Translations under genes and position numbers: made by a program
In this document: one piece after another, positions 16,674 to 24,467 of the stretch
How positions within the stretch are numbered: position 1 is the first letter of the stretch
Layout of the letters: each line of letters begins with the position of its first letter
Notes under the pieces: model-generated
What the model saw: only the letters and a program-made list of their open reading frames with translations
Databases searched by the model: none
What the model was told of the DNA's origin: nothing
Assembly: GCA_050944455.1 (NCBI GenBank)
Contig: JBMNRC010000002.1
Coordinates: 100,820-164,819, forward strand
Direction of reading: 5' to 3'
Length of the DNA: 64,000 nucleotides
Source of the DNA: Anthropogastromicrobium sp050944455
GTDB taxonomy: Bacteria; Bacillota; Clostridia; Lachnospirales; Lachnospiraceae

Positions 16674-18626
16674 TTGCCGATTATTTCAGTAGATCATCTT
16701 CGCCATAATTACGACAAATACAATGATGAGGGTGAAAAAACCGGGGAGAGCACCGCGATCGAAGACCTCACCTTCGACATCGAGAAGGGATCTTTCGTCG
16801 CCATCCTGGGGCACAACGGGTCGGGCAAATCCACGCTCGCCAGGCACTTCAATTCTCTCCTTCAGCCCAGCGAGGGCATCGTCCACATCAAGGAATACGA
16901 CACCAGCGACCCGGCGCATATCTTTGACGTCCGGAAAACAGCCGGGATGGTCTTCCAGAACCCGGACAACCAGATCATCGCCAATGTAGTTGAGGAGGAC
17001 GTCGGTTTCGGCCCGGAGAACATCGCGGTTCCGACGGATGAAATCTGGAGGCGCGTAGATTACGCGCTGGAGAAAACCGGGATGACCGCGTACCGGCTGC
17101 GCTCCCCGAACAAGCTCTCCGGCGGGCAGAAGCAGCGCGTGGCGATCGCGGGCATCGTGGCCATGAAACCCGAGATCATCGTCCTGGATGAGCCGACCGC
17201 CATGCTGGATCCGAACGGGCGCCGGGAAGTGATTGAAACCATCTCCTCGCTGAACAAACAGGAACATGTCACGGTCGTCCTGATCACGCATTATATGGAA
17301 GAAGTGGTCGGCTGCGACCGGGTGATCGTCATGGACGAAGGCAGGCTGGTTCTGGACGGCACCCCGAGGGAGGTTTTCTCCCAGGTTGAGCTTCTGAACA
17401 GCATCAAGCTCGCGGTCCCGCAGATCACCGAGCTGGCGTGGAGGCTGAAAAAGGACGGCCTGGACCTGCCCGACGGTGTGCTGACCGCTGACGAGTTTGT
17501 CGCCCGGCTGAAGGAGCTGGCGGGGGAAACGTCCGGCGGAAGCGTGAGATCCGCGGCTGTGAATCCGGCTTCCGGCTCAAAGGCGGAACCGGCGGCAGAA
17601 AGCGCGGAATCCGCGGCTGCGAATCAGGCTTCCGGCTCAGAAGAAAAACCGACGGCTGAAAGCGGATCAGCCGCCCCGGATGTGACGCAGGAACCTGAGC
17701 CCCCTGAGCAGAAGGCTCCTGAATGCGGCGCTGCTGAACACGGAGCCCCGGAACATGACGCCGGGGCCATTCCCCCTCAGAAGGGGCTCTGCCTCGATCA
17801 TGTCTCCTATGTCTACGATCCGGACGCGCCGAACCCGGTGAAAGCCATCGACGATGTGAGCCTCGTCATCCCGGAGGACCAGTTTGTCGGCGTCATCGGC
17901 CATACCGGTTCGGGGAAATCGACGCTGATGCAGCTGCTCAACGGACTGCTCAGACCGACGGCCGGCAGGGTGTATCTGGACGGGCAGGATGTGTTCGCGG
18001 AAGGCTACCAGATCCGGAACCTCCGCTTCAGCGTCGGGCTGGTATTCCAGTATCCGGAGCATCAGCTGTTCGAGGAAACCGTTTTTAAGGACGTCTGCTT
18101 CGGGCCGAAAAACCAGGGCCTCTCGCCCGAGGAACAGAAAAAGAAGGCTGAAGAGGCCCTCCGCCTGGTTGATCTCCCGGAGGAATTCTGGGACAGCTCG
18201 CCTTTCGAGCTCTCCGGGGGACAGAAGCGCAGGGCGGCCATTGCCGGGGTATTGGCCATGGAACCGCGGTACCTGATCCTGGATGAGCCGACGGCCGGCC
18301 TCGATCCCAAGGGCAGGGACGAGATTCTCGGAACCGTGGAGAGGCTGCGCCGCGAGCGCAGAATGACGGTCGTCCTGGTTTCACACAGCATGGAAGACGT
18401 GGCGGTGTATGCCGGTCGGCTGCTTGTGGTGGATCACGGGAAAATTCTTTTTGATGACACGCCGCGCAGCGTTTTCCGCCACAGGGAAACGCTGGAGAAA
18501 ATCGGGCTGGCTCTGCCGCAGATGATGTATCTGGCAGGAAGGCTGAGGGACGAGGGCTTTGACGTCCCCGGAGACGTTCTCACAGTGCCGGAGGCGGAGC
18601 AGGCAATCCTGAGATGCCTGCGCTGA
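16674..18626 (+). CDS. ecfA1-ecfA2: ECF transporter ATPase, fused EcfA1-EcfA2
   Basis: One 650-aa polypeptide holding both energy-coupling ATPases that are normally two genes of ~280 aa. First ABC domain: Walker A GHNGSGKST at 46-54, LSGGQKQR near 149, Walker B VLDEPTAMLD. Second: Walker A GHTGSGKST near 409, LSGGQKRR near 513, LILDEPTAGLD. They are joined by an Ala/Glu/Pro-rich linker of ~90 residues (about 280-370) with a 20-residue internal repeat. TTG start at 16674, 8 bases after GGAGGA. With EcfT it powers vitamin-binding S components such as RibU at 57.3 kb. Confidence 0.93.
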   Translation: MPIISVDHLRHNYDKYNDEGEKTGESTAIEDLTFDIEKGSFVAILGHNGSGKSTLARHFNSLLQPSEGIVHIKEYDTSDPAHIFDVRKTAGMVFQNPDNQIIANVVEEDVGFGPENIAVPTDEIWRRVDYALEKTGMTAYRLRSPNKLSGGQKQRVAIAGIVAMKPEIIVLDEPTAMLDPNGRREVIETISSLNKQEHVTVVLITHYMEEVVGCDRVIVMDEGRLVLDGTPREVFSQVELLNSIKLAVPQITELAWRLKKDGLDLPDGVLTADEFVARLKELAGETSGGSVRSAAVNPASGSKAEPAAESAESAAANQASGSEEKPTAESGSAAPDVTQEPEPPEQKAPECGAAEHGAPEHDAGAIPPQKGLCLDHVSYVYDPDAPNPVKAIDDVSLVIPEDQFVGVIGHTGSGKSTLMQLLNGLLRPTAGRVYLDGQDVFAEGYQIRNLRFSVGLVFQYPEHQLFEETVFKDVCFGPKNQGLSPEEQKKKAEEALRLVDLPEEFWDSSPFELSGGQKRRAAIAGVLAMEPRYLILDEPTAGLDPKGRDEILGTVERLRRERRMTVVLVSHSMEDVAVYAGRLLVVDHGKILFDDTPRSVFRHRETLEKIGLALPQMMYLAGRLRDEGFDVPGDVLTVPEAEQAILRCLR

Positions 18627-18726
18627 CGGAAGGCGCTTTCGTGTTCCGCGGAAAGATACCCCGGGAGGCAGGCTCCGTGCCGGCGCTTCCGCAGGGCGCG
18701 CCGCGGCACAGAAAACGGAGATACGG

Positions 18727-19530
18727 ATGCTGAAAGATATCACACTGGGACAATATTATCCGGTGGAATCACCGGTTCACGCGCTGGACCCGAGAGTCAA
18801 GCTGGCGGGAACGCTGGTTTTCATTATCGCGGCTTTTCTGGCCGACAGCGCGGTCGGATACCTGATTCTGATCGCGTTTCTGGTTTTTGCGGTCCGGATG
18901 GCCAGGATTCCCTTCAAATTCATGATGCGCGGGCAGAAAAGCATCATCATCATTCTTCTGATCAGCGTATCGTTCAATCTGTTTCTGACAGCCGGGACGC
19001 CGGTCTGCAGCCTGCCGGTCCTCAGCCACATCACCTGGGAAGGCATCCGCCGCGCCGTGTCCATGGCGCTCCGGCTCATCCTGCTCGTCATGGGTTCTTC
19101 CCTGATGACGCTGACGACCACGCCGAACACTCTCACGGACGGGCTGGAGAGCAGCCTGAACTTTCTGACGTTCTTCCATGTCCCCGTGCATGAAATCGCC
19201 ATGATGATGTCGATTGCCCTGCGCTACATCCCGATCCTGATGGAGGAGACGGACAAGATCATGAAAGCGCAGGAAGCCAGAGGCGCGGATTTCCAGTCCG
19301 GCGGCCTGATCGCGAGAGCGAAGGCCATGGTGCCGCTTCTGGTCCCGCTGTTTGTGTCGGCATTCCGCAGGGCCTCGGACCTCGCGCTGGCGCTGGAGGC
19401 GCGCTGCTATCAGGGCGGCGTAAAGCGCACGCAGATGAAACCTTTAAGATATGGGAAGAAAGACGCGGCGGCCTATCTGATCCTGGCGGCGTTCCTGGCG
19501 CTGATGATCCTGCAGAGAGTTCTGCTCTGA
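18727..19530 (+). CDS. ecfT: ECF transporter transmembrane protein EcfT
   Basis: EcfT, 267 aa, the membrane scaffold linking the EcfA ATPases with substrate-binding S subunits. Several hydrophobic helices (e.g. ~30-60, 75-95, 240-265) and two coupling-helix motifs with Ala-Arg-Gly context (AQEARGADF near 180 and ALEARCYQGG near 225) that dock into the ATPases. It follows the ATPase by 100 bases. Confidence 0.95.
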   Translation: MLKDITLGQYYPVESPVHALDPRVKLAGTLVFIIAAFLADSAVGYLILIAFLVFAVRMARIPFKFMMRGQKSIIIILLISVSFNLFLTAGTPVCSLPVLSHITWEGIRRAVSMALRLILLVMGSSLMTLTTTPNTLTDGLESSLNFLTFFHVPVHEIAMMMSIALRYIPILMEETDKIMKAQEARGADFQSGGLIARAKAMVPLLVPLFVSAFRRASDLALALEARCYQGGVKRTQMKPLRYGKKDAAAYLILAAFLALMILQRVLL

Positions 19531-19729
19531 CAGGAAGCGGATGCAGGCCGCGGATACCGCGCGGAGCGCAGACAATCAGCCGGCGCGGCTGTTTCGGGGA
19601 TGGCGGCAGCAGCCTGACGCGGACGCACGCAGCCGGGCATTCAGAAAATGCGGACGCCCCGCGGCCTCTTTTCCAGAACCGCGGCGGGAAGGAAAACTGC
19701 CGGGAAGTTTTGCAGGGAGATAGTTCAAC

Positions 19730-20995
19730 ATGAGAAGAATCCGCCTGGTTATCGCCTACGACGGGACCGGCTATGTGGGATGGCAGAGGCAGCCGAACGG
19801 CCTTTCGATTGAGGAAGTTCTCACGAAGGAACTGCGGAAAGTCCTGAAGGAAGACGTCACCCTGATCGGGGCCAGCCGGACGGATTCCGGCGTGCACGCG
19901 CTGGGCAACATCGCGGTTTTCGATACCGAAGCAAAGATGCCGGCGGAGAAAATCGCGATCGCCCTCAATACCGGGCTGCCGGATGATATTGCCGTGCAGA
20001 GTTCCGCCGAGGTGCCTCCGGACTGGCACCCGCGCAGGATCAACAGCCGTAAAACCTATGAATACCGGATTCTCAACCGGGCCGTACCGCTTCCGGCGGA
20101 AAGATTTACCTCGTGGTTTTATCACCATCCCCTGGACATCGGCGCGATGCGGGAAGCCGCGTCCTGTCTTCCGGGCGAGCACGACTTTAAAAGTTTCTGC
20201 TCCATCCACACCGATGTGGAGGACACGGTCAGGACGATTTACAGCGCGGAGATCCGGAAAGACGGGGACATGGTTGTTTTCAGGATCACGGGGAACGGAT
20301 TTCTGTACAACATGGTCCGCATCATCGCCGGCTCGCTGGTTCAGGTGGGATGCGGCCTGAAAACGGCGCAATGGTTCCGTGAAGCGCTGGAAGCCCGCGA
20401 CCGCTCAAAGGCGGGACCGATGGCCCCGGCCAGGGGCCTGACGCTGATTTCCATTGAGGAGGACCGGGAGCTGCCGGATGTTCAGGACGAGGATAACCCG
20501 CACTGGAGCTACCGGATTAATTATACGCTGCTGAAGGCGGGGAAAAGAATCGGCATTCCGCTCCCTCCGGGAGAACAGGGGGCTGTTCCAGACAGCCTGG
20601 AAGAACAGAAGCCTGCTTCCTGTGCCGCGGGAGAACAGAAATCCGTCTCCTCTGCTTCGGAAAAAGAGGAAAGCGCTCCGTTTTCAGCCCAAAAACGGGA
20701 CTCTGGCCTCCTTCCGGAGATGGGACCGCGGACTCCGGTCTTTATCCGGATCCGCCGATGCGCTGACCCGGAGGACTGGGAACCGCTGCTGATCCGCCTG
20801 TGCAAGCGGGCGGTGCGCAACGGGGCGGACCTTGTTCTGGTGGAAGATCAGACCGGCAGGCTGTCGGAGGGGACGGACGCCTCCTATTTCCATTTCGACA
20901 GGATGCCGGAGGACCTTCTGCCGCGCGTTTCGGATGCCGCCGGGCAGCGGATTTCCGGTCAGATTTTCGTCACAAGAGACCGAAAATCCCGTTGA
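19730..20995 (+). CDS. truA: tRNA pseudouridine synthase A with C-terminal extension
   Basis: TruA converts U38-40 of the tRNA anticodon stem to pseudouridine. The catalytic domain fills residues ~1-245: GWQRQPNG, catalytic D52 in GASRTDSGVHA, and the closing PARGLTLISIEE. The protein is 421 aa versus ~250 usual: the extra ~175 residues are a low-complexity Glu/Gln/Ser linker and then a structured-looking segment (about 330-421, TPVFIRIRRCADPEDWEPLL onward) that I do not recognise. The stop codon lies inside the -35 box of the rplM promoter. Confidence 0.93.
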   Translation: MRRIRLVIAYDGTGYVGWQRQPNGLSIEEVLTKELRKVLKEDVTLIGASRTDSGVHALGNIAVFDTEAKMPAEKIAIALNTGLPDDIAVQSSAEVPPDWHPRRINSRKTYEYRILNRAVPLPAERFTSWFYHHPLDIGAMREAASCLPGEHDFKSFCSIHTDVEDTVRTIYSAEIRKDGDMVVFRITGNGFLYNMVRIIAGSLVQVGCGLKTAQWFREALEARDRSKAGPMAPARGLTLISIEEDRELPDVQDEDNPHWSYRINYTLLKAGKRIGIPLPPGEQGAVPDSLEEQKPASCAAGEQKSVSSASEKEESAPFSAQKRDSGLLPEMGPRTPVFIRIRRCADPEDWEPLLIRLCKRAVRNGADLVLVEDQTGRLSEGTDASYFHFDRMPEDLLPRVSDAAGQRISGQIFVTRDRKSR

Positions 20996-21020
20996 CACCC
21001 TGAAAGAGCCGTAATATAAT
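20992..21020 (+). promoter_or_regulatory. Perfect consensus sigma-A promoter for rplM-rpsI
   Basis: TTGACA (20992-20997), exactly 17 bases, TATAAT (21015-21020): a full match to the housekeeping consensus. The truA stop TGA (20993-20995) is inside the -35 hexamer. Confidence 0.9.
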
Positions 21021-21181
21021 AATAGAGCTGTCAATTTCAGCACAGTATTCTTGGATTCGAGTTAGCCGGCTATCCTGCCCCGGTGTTGTCGGACTGTCCC
21101 GTATCAATGAATACCTCATCGTATGTGCTGTGAACACGGCGCGATACGAACTGTAATATCTGATTTTCAGGAGGAATTCGA
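21021..21181 (+). promoter_or_regulatory. 5' leader of rplM-rpsI, possible r-protein leader
   Basis: About 155 transcribed bases precede the rplM ATG, long for an r-protein gene. The L13 operons of Bacilli carry a structured autoregulatory leader; whether this one matches that family cannot be judged by eye. It ends with AGGAGGAATTCG before the ATG. Confidence 0.35.
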
Positions 21182-21610
21182 ATGGACACATATATGCCTA
21201 GCGGCAAGAGCATCGAGAGAAAGTGGTATGTCGTCGATGCTGAAGGACAGACCCTCGGACGTCTCGCATCAACCGTTGCAACAATCCTGAAGGGCAAGAA
21301 CAAGCCGACCTACACCCCGTTCCTTGACATGGGTGACTATGTTATCGTCATCAACGCTGACAAGTTTGTCGTAACCGGAAAGAGGCTCGACAACAAGGTT
21401 TACCACAAGCACAGCGATTACATCGGCGGATACAAAACCGCTACTCTCAGAGAGCTGAAAGAAACCAAACCTGAACTGGTTATCGAACACGCCGTTGCTG
21501 GAATGCTCCCGAAGGGAACGCTCGGCAGAGAGATGCTCGGGAAGCTTCATGTTTATGCTGGAGCTGAGCATCCGCACGCAGCGCAGAAGCCTGAGAAATA
21601 TGAACTCTGA
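21182..21610 (+). CDS. rplM: 50S ribosomal protein L13
   Basis: L13, 142 aa, an early 50S assembly protein. ERKWYVVDAEGQTLGRLAS opens the family core, then FLDMGDYVIVINADK and MLPKGTLGREMLGKLHVYAG. It pairs with rpsI in a two-gene operon, as in most bacteria. AGGAGG site 8 bases before the ATG. Confidence 0.98.
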   Translation: MDTYMPSGKSIERKWYVVDAEGQTLGRLASTVATILKGKNKPTYTPFLDMGDYVIVINADKFVVTGKRLDNKVYHKHSDYIGGYKTATLRELKETKPELVIEHAVAGMLPKGTLGREMLGKLHVYAGAEHPHAAQKPEKYEL

Positions 21611-21636
21611 TCGGTGACTGGAAGGAGGAAAATACA

Positions 21637-22029
21637 GTGGCGAGCAAGTTTTACGGAACAGGAAGAAGAAAGAGCAGCATCGCGAGAGTCTATCTGGTAC
21701 CGGGCAGCGGCACCATCACAATCAACAAGAGATCTCTCGATGATTATTTCGGCCTTGAGACTCTGAGAATGATCGTTCGTCAGCCGCTTGAGCTTACCCA
21801 GACAGCGGATAAGTTCGATGTTATGGTTACCGTCCGCGGCGGCGGCACAACCGGACAGGCAGGCGCTATCCGTCACGGCATCGCGCGTGCTCTGAATCAG
21901 GCGAGCGCTGAGGAGTATCGTCCCGCACTGAAGAAGGCGGGATTCCTCACCAGAGACCCGAGAATGAAGGAAAGAAAGAAGTACGGCCTGAAGGCAGCCC
22001 GTCGTGCTCCGCAGTTCAGCAAGAGATGA
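21637..22029 (+). CDS. rpsI: 30S ribosomal protein S9
   Basis: S9, 130 aa; its C-terminal tail (KKYGLKAARRAPQFSKR) touches P-site tRNA. FYGTGRRKSSIARVYLVPGSG is the family start. GTG start at 21637, with AAGGAGG 8 bases upstream. A strong terminator follows within 40 bases. Confidence 0.98.
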   Translation: MASKFYGTGRRKSSIARVYLVPGSGTITINKRSLDDYFGLETLRMIVRQPLELTQTADKFDVMVTVRGGGTTGQAGAIRHGIARALNQASAEEYRPALKKAGFLTRDPRMKERKKYGLKAARRAPQFSKR

Positions 22030-22065
22030 TCGGAGCCTTACCGCTCACTTCAAAAGAAATATCCA

Positions 22066-22094
22066 CGCACCCTGCAGAGCAGGGTGCGTTTTTT
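22066..22094 (+). terminator. Intrinsic terminator after rpsI
   Basis: Perfect 10-bp stem CGCACCCTGC/GCAGGGTGCG around an aga loop (22066-22088) followed by six T residues. Confidence 0.95.
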
Positions 22095-22185
22095 GGTGTG
22101 CCCGGCGCGGAATCCGGAGCGCTGGCCGGCTCAGCCGGCTGCCTGAAAACGAAAGAATTTCTTAAGGGTTGTTTCGGCGATTCTC

Positions 22186-22194
22186 TGCTATACT
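22186..22194 (+). promoter_or_regulatory. Possible extended -10 promoter
   Basis: TGCTATACT contains a TG one base before TATACT, about 100 bases upstream of the small membrane-protein gene. No good -35 is seen at 16-18 bases, so this would rely on the extended -10. Confidence 0.35.
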
Positions 22195-22293
22195 GAAAAC
22201 AGTTGATAGCAATTCTGTGGACAAACCGTTGATCGAATTCGATTTTCTCCCGGCTGCCGCGGCCGCGGAGATTAACCTGAGGGGGTGCTGAAG

Positions 22294-22548
22294 TTGCTGA
22301 AAAGAGACGAATTTTCCATATTCTGGCTGATATCCGGGATCCTTTGGAGTTTTATCCTGCTGTTTGTTCTTGCGGGAGGGTTCAGCATTCTCAGCGCCGT
22401 CATCCTGGCCCTTGTGCTCGGGTCCTATGCCATGGCGATTTATCTGGTATCCGGGCGCCCGGTTTTCGGGGAGCCGGAGACCGTCCCGGTTCCCGCTGAC
22501 GATCCTTATCTGGATCTGCTTTATCCGGACCGCAAAGAGGATGAATGA
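22294..22548 (+). CDS. Small two-helix membrane protein, unknown function
   Basis: About 84 aa. A short basic start is followed by two hydrophobic segments (about residues 8-27 and 31-50) and a Pro/Asp/Glu-rich cytoplasmic tail ending DPYLDLLYPDRKEDE. I do not recognise the family. TTG at 22294 is favoured because a GAGGGGG site lies 8 bases upstream; a GTG at 22285 in the same frame would add three residues. It is flanked by terminators on both sides and so looks monocistronic. Confidence 0.6.
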   Translation: MLKRDEFSIFWLISGILWSFILLFVLAGGFSILSAVILALVLGSYAMAIYLVSGRPVFGEPETVPVPADDPYLDLLYPDRKEDE

Positions 22549-22599
22549 GAAGGGTTTCTGCCCTGCGGCAGGGACAATAACGGCCTATCGAAATATTCA

Positions 22600-22630
22600 A
22601 TCGCCCGTGCAGTGACGGGCGATTTTTTTT
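22600..22630 (+). terminator. Intrinsic terminator after the small membrane protein gene
   Basis: Perfect 9-bp stem ATCGCCCGT/ACGGGCGAT (22600-22608 with 22615-22623), 6-base loop, then a run of eight T residues. Confidence 0.93.
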
Positions 22631-22647
22631 GGCCCGGAGCCCGCGTG

Positions 22648-22733
22648 TGAGGAGCGGTGAAGCCTGCGGCGGAGCGCTGAGTCCAAACGACAGTCTGCCA
22701 GGTCCGCTCCTGAGGCGCGGTGAAGCCCGCGGC
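22648..22733. repeat. Direct repeat pair, 23 bp, offset 63
   Basis: Copies at 22648-22670 and 22711-22733 match at 21 of 23 positions (core GCGGTGAAGCC, GCGGC). They lie in a gene-free stretch between the terminator and cca. Nothing else is recognised there and no clear promoter for cca was found. Confidence 0.7.
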
Positions 22734-22933
22734 ATTGCAAAAATTAAGCCTTTCAGTTATTCTGTATTCTGGTAACGTTCCGGACCTGGCCGCACACCTG
22801 CCGCACAACGGTGCGGAGACGCGCAAGAGGGAACGGGCCGAAGATTAAGAAAATCAATGAAAGAATAACACCCGGAATCTGGCTGGGGACCGAAGACGCC
22901 GGCGTTCCGGGGGACATTTTAAAGAAGAGACCA

Positions 22934-24265
22934 ATGGCAGCAATCATCGATAAGAGCAGTTACAGAATCGACGTCAATTCCGACGCCCTGATCATCCTGG
23001 ACACGCTTCACCGGAACGGCTTTCAGGCCTATGTGGTGGGCGGCTGCGTGCGGGACGCGCTGATCGGCCTCACGCCGCACGACTGGGACATCTGCACGGA
23101 CGCCGTTCCGGACCAGGTACGCCGCCTTTTTGGCGAAAACCACTGCATTCCGACAGGCATTCAGCACGGCACCGTCACCGTGCATGCGGGCTCCGGGTTT
23201 CTGGAAGTGACCACTTTCCGCACGGAGGGCAGCTATTCCGACGGCCGCCATCCGGACAGCGTCTCGTTTATCCGCGATGTGCGGGAAGACCTGGCCAGGC
23301 GCGATTTCACCGTGAACGCGATGGCTTACAGCCCGGAGGAAGGGCTGATCGACCCGTTCGGCGGCGTGGAAGACCTGCTGGTCAACCATGTCATCCGGGC
23401 CGTCGGGGACCCGGCGGAGAGATTTTCCGAGGACGCGCTGCGCATCATGCGCTTTTACCGATTTGCCGCCCGGCTTGATTTCGCCTTGGACCCGGCAACG
23501 GAACAGGCGGCGCTCCGCCTGGCTCCGACGCTTGAGCACGTGTCCGCGGAGCGTATCCGCGACGAGCTGGTCAAGACGCTGCTGACCAGAGCGCCGTCCG
23601 GATACCTGCCCAAAGCAGTTCTGCGGCAGATTCTCCCGGAACTTGCCCTCGAGGAGGAGAGCGATTTCCAGAGAACGATGCGCCTCTGCGATCTCTGCCG
23701 GCCGAAAAAGAGCCAGCGGCTGGCCGCCCTGTTTTCCCGCCTCACCGGGAGCGGCGTGCCGGAGGAGCGGGCCCGCCGCGCGATGAGAAAGCTCAGGTTT
23801 TCCAATGAGGAAACCGACTCCGTGACGAGACTGGTGCGGCATCTGGCGGAAAAACCGCAGACAGGCGGTTACGGGCAGAGAGTCCAGGCCCGCCTTCTTC
23901 TTCGCGATCTCGGGGAGGAAGGCGCCCAGGATCTGACAGAACTGTGGGCGGCGGAAAAGCGGGCCGGTTCCCCGGCGGGGCAGCCGGAGACGGAAAACAG
24001 CCCGGAAGCCGGCCTGAAAGCCCTGATCCGGGAGATGGCCGCTTCGGGAGAATGCGTTTCCCTGAAACAGCTGGCACTGAACGGAAAAGAACTGATGGAG
24101 GCGTATCCGCAGATCAGGGGTAAAGAGATCGGGGAGACTCTGTCGGGGCTTCTGGACGACGTGATCCGGGAGAGGACGGCGAACGAAAAAAGCGCCCTGC
24201 TGGAGGACGCGGCCAGACGTGCCCGCGCCGGACGCACGGGACCGGACGCGCGGCCGGAGGACTGA
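22934..24265 (+). CDS. cca: CCA-adding tRNA nucleotidyltransferase
   Basis: Adds CCA to tRNA 3' ends, matching the tRNA genes in this window, which lack an encoded CCA. 443 aa. Class II nucleotidyltransferase head: GGCVRD near residue 37, DWDICT metal aspartates, RRDFTVNAMA, then the RNA-binding neck with EDALRIMRFYRFAARLDF. The body region (~330-443) is longer and more charged than the minimal enzyme. ATG 22934 gives the typical start; its ribosome site (AAGAGA) is weak and the frame is open further upstream. Confidence 0.9.
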   Translation: MAAIIDKSSYRIDVNSDALIILDTLHRNGFQAYVVGGCVRDALIGLTPHDWDICTDAVPDQVRRLFGENHCIPTGIQHGTVTVHAGSGFLEVTTFRTEGSYSDGRHPDSVSFIRDVREDLARRDFTVNAMAYSPEEGLIDPFGGVEDLLVNHVIRAVGDPAERFSEDALRIMRFYRFAARLDFALDPATEQAALRLAPTLEHVSAERIRDELVKTLLTRAPSGYLPKAVLRQILPELALEEESDFQRTMRLCDLCRPKKSQRLAALFSRLTGSGVPEERARRAMRKLRFSNEETDSVTRLVRHLAEKPQTGGYGQRVQARLLLRDLGEEGAQDLTELWAAEKRAGSPAGQPETENSPEAGLKALIREMAASGECVSLKQLALNGKELMEAYPQIRGKEIGETLSGLLDDVIRERTANEKSALLEDAARRARAGRTGPDARPED

Positions 24266-24313
24266 TCTGACCGGCAGAAGGATTGCTCTGTCCGGCAGGG
24301 CAAACCTTTAACC

Positions 24314-24351
24314 CATTACAATATTAACCTATAAAGCATTGCAAAATTAAC
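24314..24351. promoter_or_regulatory. Direct repeat upstream of the gdhA promoter
   Basis: CATTACAATATTAAC (24314-24328) and CATTGCAAAATTAAC (24337-24351) match at 13 of 15 positions, 23 bases apart, ending 26 bases before the -35. The surrounding 120 bases are much richer in A+T than the rest of the window. Position suggests an activator site; the protein is unknown. Confidence 0.5.
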
Positions 24352-24377
24352 ATTCTGGTTAAATTCGGAAAAATCTA

Positions 24378-24406
24378 TTGTGATTTGAATACCTTGAGAT
24401 TATAAT
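24378..24406 (+). promoter_or_regulatory. Sigma-A promoter for gdhA
   Basis: TTGTGA (24378-24383), 17 bases, TATAAT (24401-24406), about 60 bases upstream of the gdhA ATG. Confidence 0.8.
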
Positions 24407-24467
24407 TGCTGTTGTTGCTGCAAATCTAACAGAACAATACAATTCCAGTATTCAGGAGGCAGCTCAG

